From Spirochaetaceae bacterium (GTDB lineage Bacteria; Spirochaetota; Spirochaetia; Treponematales; Breznakiellaceae): a stretch of 5,640 nucleotides of DNA. A program made the position numbers and the translations under genes. Position 1 is the first letter of the stretch. Every line of letters starts with the position of its first letter. Where the stretch lies: contig JAISDG010000201.1 in the NCBI GenBank assembly GCA_031265015.1, positions 1 through 5,640 on the forward strand, read 5' to 3'. The notes under the pieces were generated by a model, which did not search any database, was not told where the DNA came from, and was given only the letters and a program-made list of their open reading frames with translations. Shown piece by piece: positions 1 to 5,593 of the stretch.

Positions 1-23
1 GTTTGTGGTATGCAAATAATTCT

Positions 24-42
24 TTGCACGTTTACGGTGCAA
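24..42. repeat. Small inverted repeat downstream of the minus-strand operon
   Basis: TTGCAC (24-29) and GTGCAA (37-42) form a perfect 6-bp stem with a 7-base loop, about 30 bases beyond the stop of the minus-strand exported protein. Read on the minus strand it is followed by a mildly AT-rich stretch but no clear T run, so it is at best a weak terminator. It could equally be an operator or belong to the gene left of the window. Positions 1-73 otherwise show no gene. Confidence 0.3.
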
Positions 43-73
43 GTGTATCCTGACTTTAAAACGGCGGAGAATA

Positions 74-1003
74 TTACCTGCCGATGGCTGTCTGCAGCGT
101 TTCCCGGTTAAGGATCAACACTACCCGGCCCTCCCGGAGGAGTCTGCGGTTGTTTTCGGTTGAAAGGATAAGGAGCGCGTCTTCCCTGTCAATGACCGGA
201 TCCGTGGGAACTACGCCGAAAACGCTCCGGGCCATGATCCGCAGGGGATTGGTTCCTGCCAGGGAAACGAGGGCTTCGTCCAGGCCCGAAGGAGAAGAAG
301 CTGTTACAAGATCCCGGACGGCGTAGCGGACCATGCCGCCGGCATAACCGGGATCGATCATATTCCGCTCATAGATAAGATTCATGCCGCTGTCCCAAAT
401 TTTGGGGAAGAGGCAGGGCCGGACCAGGGCGCGGGTTTGTTTTCCGTGAACGGGCAGACTTTCGTCGGCAATGATAATGATGCCGGTATAATTGTCCGCG
501 GGGGAAGGGATCAGGGGGGGCTGGATGTCCCGGGGCCGGGTATGCCGCATCAGCCTGCCGGATATCGCGGCCAGGCTGTAGGTATACCGGACGGACATGG
601 AAGACAGATCCGCGGAAATCGCGGGGGGAACGCTCTCCGCCGCTTCCCGGGCCAAAAAAGCGGCGTCGTGGAAGGACAGTTCCCCCCGGTCCACCAGGGA
701 GCGCAGGGTAGCGGAAGAATCGGCCTGCAGGTCCATGATAAAGGACAGCGCCAGCTCCGGCCCGTCTTCTTCCAGCAGCGCTTCCGCCCTGGCCCTGCCG
801 GCGGGGAGCCGTATTCCCGCCCCCTCCATGTCCAGGGTAACGAGGGCGTTAAGTTCCATGCGGTTCCAGTCAATGCCGGCCGAAATCCGCATCCAGGTCT
901 GGGCGGAAACCGGAAGAGCCAATACCAGGATTTGCAGGACAAAAAAACAACCCGGGGCGTTTACAAGCCTTCCGCCGTTTGTTCGCCCGCGCCTTAGGTT
1001 CAT
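74..1003 (-). CDS. Exported protein with an LPP20/FlgP-like C-terminal half
   Basis: A 309-residue protein with a secretory signal peptide: a long basic N-region with five Arg in the first 12 residues, a hydrophobic core at about 20-31, and a likely cleavage V32-S33-A34|Q35. The middle (about 60-150) is Ala/Leu-rich and unrecognised. The C-terminal part carries motifs I associate with LPP20/FlgP-type outer-membrane proteins: NYTGIIIIAD (171-180), a stretch with RPCLFPKIWDSG (195-206) before a Tyr (211), NPLRIMA (252-258), REDALLIL (273-280) and LLREGRVVLIL (288-298). FlgP-type proteins attach to the outer membrane; no lipobox is visible here, so a soluble periplasmic location is also possible. 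The ATG overlaps the stop of the upstream lytic transglycosylase gene by 4 bases (ATGA) and has no obvious Shine-Dalgarno, so translation is probably coupled to that gene. The family call is from remembered motif patterns and is moderate at best; that this is a real exported protein is much surer. Confidence 0.8.
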   Translation of the reverse strand: MNLRRGRTNGGRLVNAPGCFFVLQILVLALPVSAQTWMRISAGIDWNRMELNALVTLDMEGAGIRLPAGRARAEALLEEDGPELALSFIMDLQADSSATLRSLVDRGELSFHDAAFLAREAAESVPPAISADLSSMSVRYTYSLAAISGRLMRHTRPRDIQPPLIPSPADNYTGIIIIADESLPVHGKQTRALVRPCLFPKIWDSGMNLIYERNMIDPGYAGGMVRYAVRDLVTASSPSGLDEALVSLAGTNPLRIMARSVFGVVPTDPVIDREDALLILSTENNRRLLREGRVVLILNRETLQTAIGR

Positions 1004-2334
1004 CGGCTGACCGGGGTTTTAAGGGTACTGCCTTCCCGAAGGGTATCGTTAAGGCCCATGCCGTTCAGCCGGGCCAGGGCTTCGGGATTCGTGCTGTACG
1101 CCAGGGCGATGGACCAGAGGGTTTCCCCCCGTTTAACCAGATGGGTTCCGGAGAAGGACACGTTTGTATCCCTCCGGGGAGAAGCGGCGGCCAGGTTGAT
1201 TTCCTTTAACGCGGGAACGATAAGCCGCTGGCCGACTTTAAGGTACTTTTCCCGGAGTCCCGGATTGTGGCTGCGGATCTGGCTTTCCGAAACGCCGTAG
1301 CGCTGGGCTATCCCCGAAAGGGTATCCCCGGAACGGATAGTATGAAAGTAATATTTGATAAGCTGCAGTTCAGGATTCTCCAGAACCGCGGTGACCGCCG
1401 ACGCCAGGGATGCCGGTACCTTAAGGTGATAATTGGGATCCGGCGGAGTAATGCCGTAAATCAGCTCCCCATTGGCGTTTTTCAGCTCCGCCCCGGAAAG
1501 GCCCGCGTGTTCGGCCACAATGGACAGATCCACCGAACGGCCCACGGGTATGCGGGTCCACTGGGGATCCTCGGGCCATACTGCCTCAATGCCGAAACGC
1601 CGGGGGTTGCTCAAAATATAGGAGACCGCCAGCAGCCGGGGAATATACTGGATCGTTTCGTTTTTAAAGACCTTGCGTTCGCACAGCGCCCAGTAATCCT
1701 CGCCGGGATACTTTTTCTGGGCGTTCAGCACCGTACCCAGGCCGGCGTTATAGGCGGACAGGGCAAGTTCCCAGCTGCCCACCCGTTTGTATTCCGCTTC
1801 CAGCTTGTCCAGCGCCCCCAGGGTGGATTTCCAGAAATCCCTCCGTTCATCCATCCATTCGGTAATCTTCATGTCATAGGGGCCTATGCTGCCCTGCATA
1901 AACTGCCACATTCCGGTGGCCCCGGCCCTGCTTACCGCGGTGGGAGAATAGGCGGACTCGATCACCGGAAGGTAAATAAGCTCCTGGGGAAGACCCCGGC
2001 GCTCGATTTCCTGGCGGATAAAGGCCAGATAGGGCCCGCTTCGCCGCATAATGGCGGCAAGCCAGTTGCGCCCTCCCCCGGAAGAGTATTGTTCTATGTT
2101 TTTCCGGGTTAACTCCTGGTCAAATCCCGTCAGGGTAAAAGACACCGGATATTCGCCGTGGGGCCTGGAGATATAGGGTTGGGCATAACGCACCTGCCGG
2201 AGGGGCCGTTTAATCGGCTCGTCGGCGATAATCTCCACATGCTCCGCTTCATCCAGCTGATAGCTGACCAGTTCTTCGGCCCCCGCGGCAAAAAAGGAGC
2301 CTGCAAACATGATGATACACAAAATTCTTTTCAT
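1000..2334 (-). CDS. mltD: MltD-type membrane-associated lytic murein transglycosylase (SLT + two LysM)
   Basis: Cleaves the glycan strand of peptidoglycan between MurNAc and GlcNAc, leaving 1,6-anhydro-MurNAc ends, in the periplasm. From the ATG at 2334 it has 444 residues. A signal peptide (1-19, A17-G18-A19|E20) is followed by a linker and an SLT domain at about 90-240. The domain shows LPVIESAYS (122-130; E126 is the expected catalytic acid), GATGMWQFM (138-146), SAYNAG (193-198) and YIPRLLAV (230-237). Two LysM repeats at about 329-373 and 397-441 would bind glycan. This is the domain order of E. coli MltD, and the length is similar. Unlike E. coli MltD there is no lipobox at the cleavage site, so it is probably a soluble or LysM-tethered enzyme. 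The frame can be opened from a TTG at 2373, but that codon lies inside the proposed promoter -35 box. The ATG at 2334 gives a normal signal peptide and has AGGA 11 bases upstream. First gene of a two-gene operon. Confidence 0.93.
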   Translation of the reverse strand: MKRILCIIMFAGSFFAAGAEELVSYQLDEAEHVEIIADEPIKRPLRQVRYAQPYISRPHGEYPVSFTLTGFDQELTRKNIEQYSSGGGRNWLAAIMRRSGPYLAFIRQEIERRGLPQELIYLPVIESAYSPTAVSRAGATGMWQFMQGSIGPYDMKITEWMDERRDFWKSTLGALDKLEAEYKRVGSWELALSAYNAGLGTVLNAQKKYPGEDYWALCERKVFKNETIQYIPRLLAVSYILSNPRRFGIEAVWPEDPQWTRIPVGRSVDLSIVAEHAGLSGAELKNANGELIYGITPPDPNYHLKVPASLASAVTAVLENPELQLIKYYFHTIRSGDTLSGIAQRYGVSESQIRSHNPGLREKYLKVGQRLIVPALKEINLAAASPRRDTNVSFSGTHLVKRGETLWSIALAYSTNPEALARLNGMGLNDTLREGSTLKTPVSR

Positions 2335-2344
2335 TATTAAGTTG

Positions 2345-2373
2345 ATCCTAGCATGGAGCGTTCCCATTGGCAA
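2345..2373 (-). promoter_or_regulatory. Putative sigma70 promoter of the mltD operon
   Basis: On the minus strand TTGCCA (2373-2368) and TAGGAT (2350-2345) are separated by exactly 17 bases, matching TTGACA and TATAAT at 5 and 4 of 6 positions. Start of transcription would fall about 4 bases before the ATG at 2334. The AGGA within the -10 box is also the only Shine-Dalgarno-like sequence for that ATG. If this promoter is used, the mRNA would lack it and be nearly leaderless; if transcription starts further upstream, AGGA serves as the ribosome site. The two readings are alternatives. Confidence 0.45.
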
Positions 2374-2396
2374 GAGAAGGTTAGAGCTGATATAGT
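2367..2396 (+). promoter_or_regulatory. Putative sigma70 promoter of the plus-strand membrane protein/TPR operon
   Basis: TTGGCA (2367-2372) and TATAGT (2391-2396) are 18 bases apart, each one mismatch from consensus. The standard distance from the -10 box places +1 at 2403, exactly the A of the ATG of the membrane protein. No Shine-Dalgarno lies at a normal distance from that ATG (the nearest AAGG, 2377-2380, is 22 bases away), which fits a leaderless message. The -35 box overlaps that of the divergent promoter: both lie in the palindromic-reading TTGGCAA. Confidence 0.55.
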
Positions 2397-2402
2397 AATA
2401 GT

Positions 2403-2951
2403 ATGCATCAAAACCGCCGTATTACCGCCCATATTGCTTTTATTACCGGTCTTTTTCTGATGATCCTCGGCATCGCTTTTCTTTTGGGAACCATGACCGG
2501 CATTTCCCGGCTTTCCGTGTTATGGTCCTTCCTTTTTGTTATTATCGGCGCGTTCTGCGCGGTTTTAGCGATAAAGCTCAATAAACGTACTCTGTACCTC
2601 TTTTTTGCATCGTTTTTTATCCTGATGGGACTGTTTCTCTTCCTTTCCGCCCTCCGGATTATCCCCATTACTCTGGCCCAGGGCTGGCCCCTGCTCTCCG
2701 TTTTTGCGGGCCTTGCCCTGTTTCCCGCGGGATGGCGGCATTACCGGACCATCCATTACCGGTACCTGATTCCCTCGGTGGCCTTTGCGGCCCTGGGCTG
2801 TGTGCTGCTGGTTTTTTCCTTTAAGGTAGTTTCTTTTTCATTTAAGCGCTTTATCATCAACTGGTGGCCGCTTCTGATCGTGTTAACGGGGATCACCCTG
2901 GTTCTCCTTTCCCTTAGCTCCAGGTCCAGGAACGGGGATGAAATTCCGTGA
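2403..2951 (+). CDS. Six-helix integral membrane protein with repeated W-P-L-L units
   Basis: A 182-residue, very hydrophobic protein of about six membrane segments: about 10-29, 39-57, 63-85, 93-111, 121-143 and 151-171. It ends in a short polar tail. Each pair of helices ends in a similar element: LWSFLFVIIG (40-49), GWPLLSVFAG (94-103) and WWPLLIVLTG (154-163). The protein thus looks like a threefold repeat of a two-helix unit, the first being the most diverged. The W-P-L-L followed by a Gly-containing helix is the pattern seen in small LiaF/DUF5668-like membrane domains, a family resemblance rather than an assignment. No catalytic residues are visible and the function is unknown. It has only the ATG at 2403 as an early start and no conventional ribosome site (see promoter). 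The stop overlaps the start of the TPR lipoprotein by 4 bases, so the two are probably translated together. Confidence 0.85.
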   Translation: MHQNRRITAHIAFITGLFLMILGIAFLLGTMTGISRLSVLWSFLFVIIGAFCAVLAIKLNKRTLYLFFASFFILMGLFLFLSALRIIPITLAQGWPLLSVFAGLALFPAGWRHYRTIHYRYLIPSVAFAALGCVLLVFSFKVVSFSFKRFIINWWPLLIVLTGITLVLLSLSSRSRNGDEIP

Positions 2952-4624
2952 GATTTCGGGCTAGCTTTCCGGCCTTTCTGTTTTTGCTACTGTTCTTTGC
3001 CAGCTGTCCCTCCACTCCCGGCCCGGCCCCGGGTTCCGATCCGGTCCCCGCGGAATATGCCGGGGAAGATAACCCGCGGACCCAGGTGGAACTGGGGACC
3101 CCCGCCTCCCTGTCCAGGTCCGCGGAACTGCTCCGGAACCGGCAGCTTTCTTCATCGGAGGAGGGCCGGGCCCTGAACGCCGCGGCAGCGGCCCTGGCCC
3201 TGGCCCTGTACCCCGACATACCCTTAAACTTTTCCTCCGCCGACGCCCCCGCCGCCCATCCTTACTACCGGATCCTCCGGGATGCGGAACGGGGGGTCTA
3301 TACCGCCCCCGGGGCCGGTTCCGGGGATTTTCTGGAATACGTACTCCCCTTTCTTGCCTATTATAACCGGGATGCCGGGGAAAGCCGGCTTCGGGATGTC
3401 CTGCCCCATCTGGAAACCGCGGCCCGGCTGAACGGAAGCTCGGCGCTGCCCCCGCTGTTCCGGGGCCTGGTGTACGAGCGGACCAGGGACCCCGGCCGGG
3501 CGGAGGAAGCCTTCAGGCGGAGCCTGGACATTTCCGCGGAGTGCTATCCCGCGGAACTGGGACTTGTACGGCTCCTCCACAGCCAGGGAAAGACCGCGGA
3601 AGGACTGTCCCGGCTGAACGCTTTTGTTTCCCGGTATCCCGGCAGCATCTCGGTAACAAAACAGCTGGCCCGGCTTTACGCGGAACAGCGGGACTGGTCC
3701 CGGGCGGACGCGCTGATTACGGATATCCTCCGGCGGAACAGCCGGGACGGGGAATTCCTGCTGCTCCGGGCAAAGATTTTGCTGGATCAGGGACTTTTCC
3801 AGCAGGCCCAGGGGCCCCTGGATTCGTACGCGTCGATTAGCAGCACCGACAAACAGTACCTTTTTTTGCGGGCCCGGATTCAGGCCGAAGGGTACCGTAA
3901 CAGGGAAACCGCCGTTAATTATTTACGGCCCCTGGTCCGGTCTAACCCGGAGGACAGGGAAATAACGCTGTACCTGGCTTCCCTGCTGATGGAATCCTCC
4001 CGGACAGAGGATAATGACGAAGGCAGGGCGATGCTCCTCCGGCTGACGGGCAATTCCGCGGCAACCCCCGACGCCTTGTCCCTGCTGGCCGCGGACTGTA
4101 TACGGCGTGAAAACTGGCGGGAAGCCAAGGTTCATATAGACCGGCTCCTGGCCCTGCGCAGGGAAGGGAAGGATTTGCTGAATGCCTACAAAACCGAACG
4201 GGCCCTGGGAAACTACACCACAGCCCTGGCCCACGCCCGGGAACTGTACAACCAGGATACGGCAAACGAAGAAGCGGTATCCGCATATGTTACCGCCCTG
4301 ATCGACACGGGAAGACAAAGCGAGGCGGCCCGGATTATCGATCAGCGGCTGGGCACGGTTCCCGCGGGGGCCCAGAAAAGCAGGTACTATTTTCTCCGCT
4401 CAAAGCTCCGCGCCAATGACGACGCTGCCATGAACGACCTCCGGTCCGCCCTTTTTGAAGACCCCCGGAATCTTGACGCCCTGATTGCCATATTTGAAAT
4501 TTACCACCGCCGGAAAGACGAGCGCCGGGCCGTTTACTACTTACGGCAGGCCCTGGCCATTGCCCCCAATAATCCCCTGCTGAAACGCTACGAGGCGGAA
4601 TACGGCTCTCTTCTGGGAAATTAA
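2948..4624 (+). CDS. TPR-repeat lipoprotein
   Basis: A 558-residue protein starting at a GTG inside the GTGA overlap with the preceding gene; a GGGGA at 2934-2938 is a suitable ribosome site. Residues 1-20 are a lipoprotein signal peptide (basic start, Leu/Phe core, F-A-S-C with Cys20). The -3 Phe is unusual for enterobacteria but compatible with the looser spirochaete lipobox. A Pro/Gly/Ala-rich linker follows (21-50). From about 165 to the end there are roughly ten degenerate tetratricopeptide repeats. The clearest are at about 167-199, 201-233, 235-267, 269-301, 376-403 (with DCIRRENWREAKVHIDRLLA), 410-437 (ERALGNYTTALAHA) and 509-541 (RRAVYYLRQALAIAPNNP). TPR arrays are helical protein-binding scaffolds, so a role in holding an envelope complex together is likely. 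The partner is not evident; the cotranscribed membrane protein is the obvious candidate. Composition is very GC-rich. Confidence 0.9.
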   Translation: MRFRASFPAFLFLLLFFASCPSTPGPAPGSDPVPAEYAGEDNPRTQVELGTPASLSRSAELLRNRQLSSSEEGRALNAAAAALALALYPDIPLNFSSADAPAAHPYYRILRDAERGVYTAPGAGSGDFLEYVLPFLAYYNRDAGESRLRDVLPHLETAARLNGSSALPPLFRGLVYERTRDPGRAEEAFRRSLDISAECYPAELGLVRLLHSQGKTAEGLSRLNAFVSRYPGSISVTKQLARLYAEQRDWSRADALITDILRRNSRDGEFLLLRAKILLDQGLFQQAQGPLDSYASISSTDKQYLFLRARIQAEGYRNRETAVNYLRPLVRSNPEDREITLYLASLLMESSRTEDNDEGRAMLLRLTGNSAATPDALSLLAADCIRRENWREAKVHIDRLLALRREGKDLLNAYKTERALGNYTTALAHARELYNQDTANEEAVSAYVTALIDTGRQSEAARIIDQRLGTVPAGAQKSRYYFLRSKLRANDDAAMNDLRSALFEDPRNLDALIAIFEIYHRRKDERRAVYYLRQALAIAPNNPLLKRYEAEYGSLLGN

Positions 4625-4681
4625 AGAACCCGCGGTCCGCCGCGCCATGGATGCCGTATGGGCGGTAAGTTGCCGGCGCCG

Positions 4682-4712
4682 GAGATCAAATCTCTATCAG
4701 TAAATGATAGAG
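4682..4712. repeat. Two overlapping, mutually exclusive stem-loops
   Basis: GAGAT (4682-4686) pairs with ATCTC (4690-4694) around a 3-base loop. CTCTATCA (4692-4699) pairs perfectly with TGATAGAG (4705-4712) around GTAAA. The two share 4692-4694, so both cannot form in full. The second is the strongest hairpin in the spacer: 8 bp, extendable by a G-U and an A-U pair in RNA. A further 4-bp stem GTCT/AGAC (4713-4716 with 4722-4725) abuts it. There is no downstream T run. Confidence 0.6.
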
Positions 4713-4796
4713 GTCTGTGGTAGACTTGGTCCGGCAGAAGTGTTTCTGAAAAAGTACTGGAGAAACTTGATAAACTCTCTTCTCTATGTTACTTTA

Positions 4797-4813
4797 TTTC
4801 GGTGGCACTGAAA
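4797..4813. repeat. Stem-loop with alternative pairing upstream of the zinc-finger gene
   Basis: TTTCGGT (4797-4803) pairs with ACTGAAA (4807-4813) around a 3-base loop, with one G-U. An overlapping alternative pairs TACTTT (4790-4795) with AAAGTA (4811-4816). It lies about 80 bases before the ATG of the zinc-finger gene, so it could be part of its 5' leader. Confidence 0.4.
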
Positions 4814-4823
4814 GTACGCAAAG

Positions 4824-4943
4824 ATGAAAACCTTTAAACCCATAGATGAATTTGTTGTAAACCCGCAGACGGAACCAAGAGGAGGTGCGTGGAATGGGAA
4901 CCTGGAAATGTATCAAATGCGGATCATCCACCTGGAGCAATAA
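4824..4943 (+). CDS. Possible 39-residue small ORF overlapping the zinc-finger gene start
   Basis: An ATG at 4824 opens a 39-codon frame beginning MKTFKPIDEFVVNP and ending at TAA 4941-4943, overlapping the first 50 bases of the zinc-finger gene in another frame. The first 20 or so residues have a plausible soluble-protein composition although they lie in a very AT-rich stretch. The ribosome site is poor (only GAAAG/AAAG-like sequence upstream). It could be a leader peptide, a decayed gene start, or chance; I rank chance or leader highest. Confidence 0.2.
   Translation: MKTFKPIDEFVVNPQTEPRGGAWNGNLEMYQMRIIHLEQ
4880..4886 (+). promoter_or_regulatory. Strong ribosome binding site that fixes the zinc-finger gene start
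   Basis: AGGAGGT, a full match to the anti-Shine-Dalgarno, lies 7 bases before the ATG at 4894. The in-frame GTG at 4885 overlaps this site and cannot be the start, so the protein begins MGTWKC. Confidence 0.85.
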
Positions 4944-5121
4944 CAAGCCTCTGGTAGGAACCTGTTACAAGGGCGGCGGCCACCGCTGGGTCTCCAATGA
5001 CGGCAGCAAAGCCACAATCTGGAGATGCGGTAAGTGCGGCAGTTCAACGGCTTCCTCAAACCGGCCCCTGGACCGGCCCTGTCCCCGGGGCGGCAAGTGC
5101 AGCTGGCGGAAGCAGGTGTAG
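4894..5121 (+). CDS. Small double zinc-finger/zinc-ribbon-like protein
   Basis: A 75-residue protein built almost wholly of two tandem 29-residue units, W4-W32 and W43-W71, repeating every 39 residues. Unit 1 has C6, C9, C24 and H30 (C-x2-C-x14-C-x5-H). Unit 2 has C45, C48, C63 and C69 (C-x2-C-x14-C-x5-C). Shared non-ligand residues include the flanking Trp, the KCGSST block (8-13, 47-52), S-x-N-[KR]-P-L (15-20, 54-59) and a Gly-Gly before the last ligand. About 16 of 29 positions are identical between units, while the DNA has diverged, so the duplication is old and kept by selection. Each unit should bind one zinc ion (inference). There is no signal peptide or membrane segment, so it is probably cytoplasmic. 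I do not recognise the family: it could bind nucleic acid, a lipid or a protein partner. Sixteen bases separate its TAG from the next ATG, implying one operon with the LRAT-like gene. Confidence 0.85.
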   Translation: MGTWKCIKCGSSTWSNNKPLVGTCYKGGGHRWVSNDGSKATIWRCGKCGSSTASSNRPLDRPCPRGGKCSWRKQV

Positions 5122-5137
5122 GCGGAGAGATTGAAGC

Positions 5138-5593
5138 ATGGCTATAAAGATGGCGCATATCGCCGTTAAAAAGGGGGATATACTCTACGCCGACAGGGGA
5201 CTGTACAGACACTACGGTATATACAATAATAACCGAAGTGTGATCCACTTTTCTTCGGCTAAAGGCGCCGAGATAAGCGCAAAGAACGCCTATATCCGGG
5301 AAACAACGCTTGTGGAGTTTTTGAAAGGCGGCGAATTACACATTGACCGGACAATTCGTGCAGTCTTTCCACCGGAAGAAATTGTCCGCCGTGCCCGCCG
5401 TTTTGTAAACGAGCTTCGGGGTAAATATGATTTATTGTCTTTCAATTGCGAGCATTTTGCCCGGTGGTGTGCCACGGGGGAACTGGATTCCGAACAGGTC
5501 AAGACGGGGCTGGTTATTGCGGGAACTATCGCTGTAACGGCCGCCGCGGCGCTTGTCATAAAGGCGATAGTGGATGAAGGAGAAGAAGCATGA
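5138..5593 (+). CDS. LRAT/PLAAT-like thiol acyltransferase or phospholipase with C-terminal membrane anchor
   Basis: A 151-residue protein of the LRAT branch of the NlpC/P60 superfamily (circularly permuted papain-like fold). Visible in order: KGDILYA (12-18), the His box YRHYGIY (23-29) with H25, VIHFS (35-39) with H37, and the Cys box NCEHFA (103-108) with C104. H25, H37 and C104 form the expected catalytic set. Residues 123-145 are a single hydrophobic helix, then an acidic end, giving a tail-anchored protein with the enzyme domain in the cytoplasm. Known relatives transfer or hydrolyse acyl chains of phospholipids through a Cys thioester; other relatives are amidases or peptidases. The substrate here is unknown. 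The ATG at 5138 is chosen because GGAG (5124-5127) lies 10 bases upstream; an in-frame ATG at 5150 would still keep the catalytic core. It follows the zinc-finger gene by 16 bases. Composition is about 45% GC in a sampled 60 bases, lower than the core genes, which fits horizontal acquisition. Confidence 0.88.
   Translation: MAIKMAHIAVKKGDILYADRGLYRHYGIYNNNRSVIHFSSAKGAEISAKNAYIRETTLVEFLKGGELHIDRTIRAVFPPEEIVRRARRFVNELRGKYDLLSFNCEHFARWCATGELDSEQVKTGLVIAGTIAVTAAAALVIKAIVDEGEEA

Larger units (their letters stand above)
4625..4893. other. AT-rich, hairpin-rich intergenic stretch before the accessory operon
   Basis: No convincing gene in 269 bases. The first part is GC-rich: a CGCGG/CCGCG stem (4631-4644) just past the TPR gene stop, and a perfect 10-base palindrome CCGGCGCCGG (4673-4682). 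Composition then drops sharply (18 of 60 GC at 4741-4800). Stem-loops follow in close order: 4682-4694, 4692-4712, 4713-4725, 4742-4766 and 4797-4813, listed separately where strong. None has a T run, so no standard terminator for the TPR gene is visible. TTGATA (4767-4772) with TACTTT (4790-4795) 17 bases later is a weak promoter candidate. TAAACCC occurs twice in direct orientation (4835-4841 and 4858-4864). The stretch may hold a structured 5' leader, a small RNA or the remains of an inserted element; the sequence alone does not decide. Confidence 0.6.

Noticed and set aside
437..997. A 186-codon plus-strand open frame opposite the exported-protein gene
   Set aside because: Its product is rich in Gly, Arg and Gln with no domain. 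The minus-strand frame has a signal peptide, recognisable motifs and operon overlap.
1267..2112. A 281-codon plus-strand open frame opposite the transglycosylase gene
   Set aside because: It lies wholly antisense to a gene with clear SLT and LysM motifs. Its Gly/Arg/Pro/Gln-rich translation has no recognisable motif and is typical of shadow frames in GC-rich DNA.
2335..2373. Longer form of the transglycosylase starting at TTG 2373
   Set aside because: It would put 13 extra residues before an otherwise normal signal peptide and place the start codon inside the likely -35 box. The ATG at 2334 is the better start.
4631..4644. GC-rich CGCGG/CCGCG stem as a terminator for the TPR gene
   Set aside because: The stem is only 5 bp and is followed by CCATGGATGC with no T run on either strand, so it is not a credible intrinsic terminator.
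4647..4703. Short frame from ATG 4647 (18 codons) and another from ATG 4786 (13 codons)
   Set aside because: Too short, no ribosome site, and they cross hairpin sequences; chance frames.
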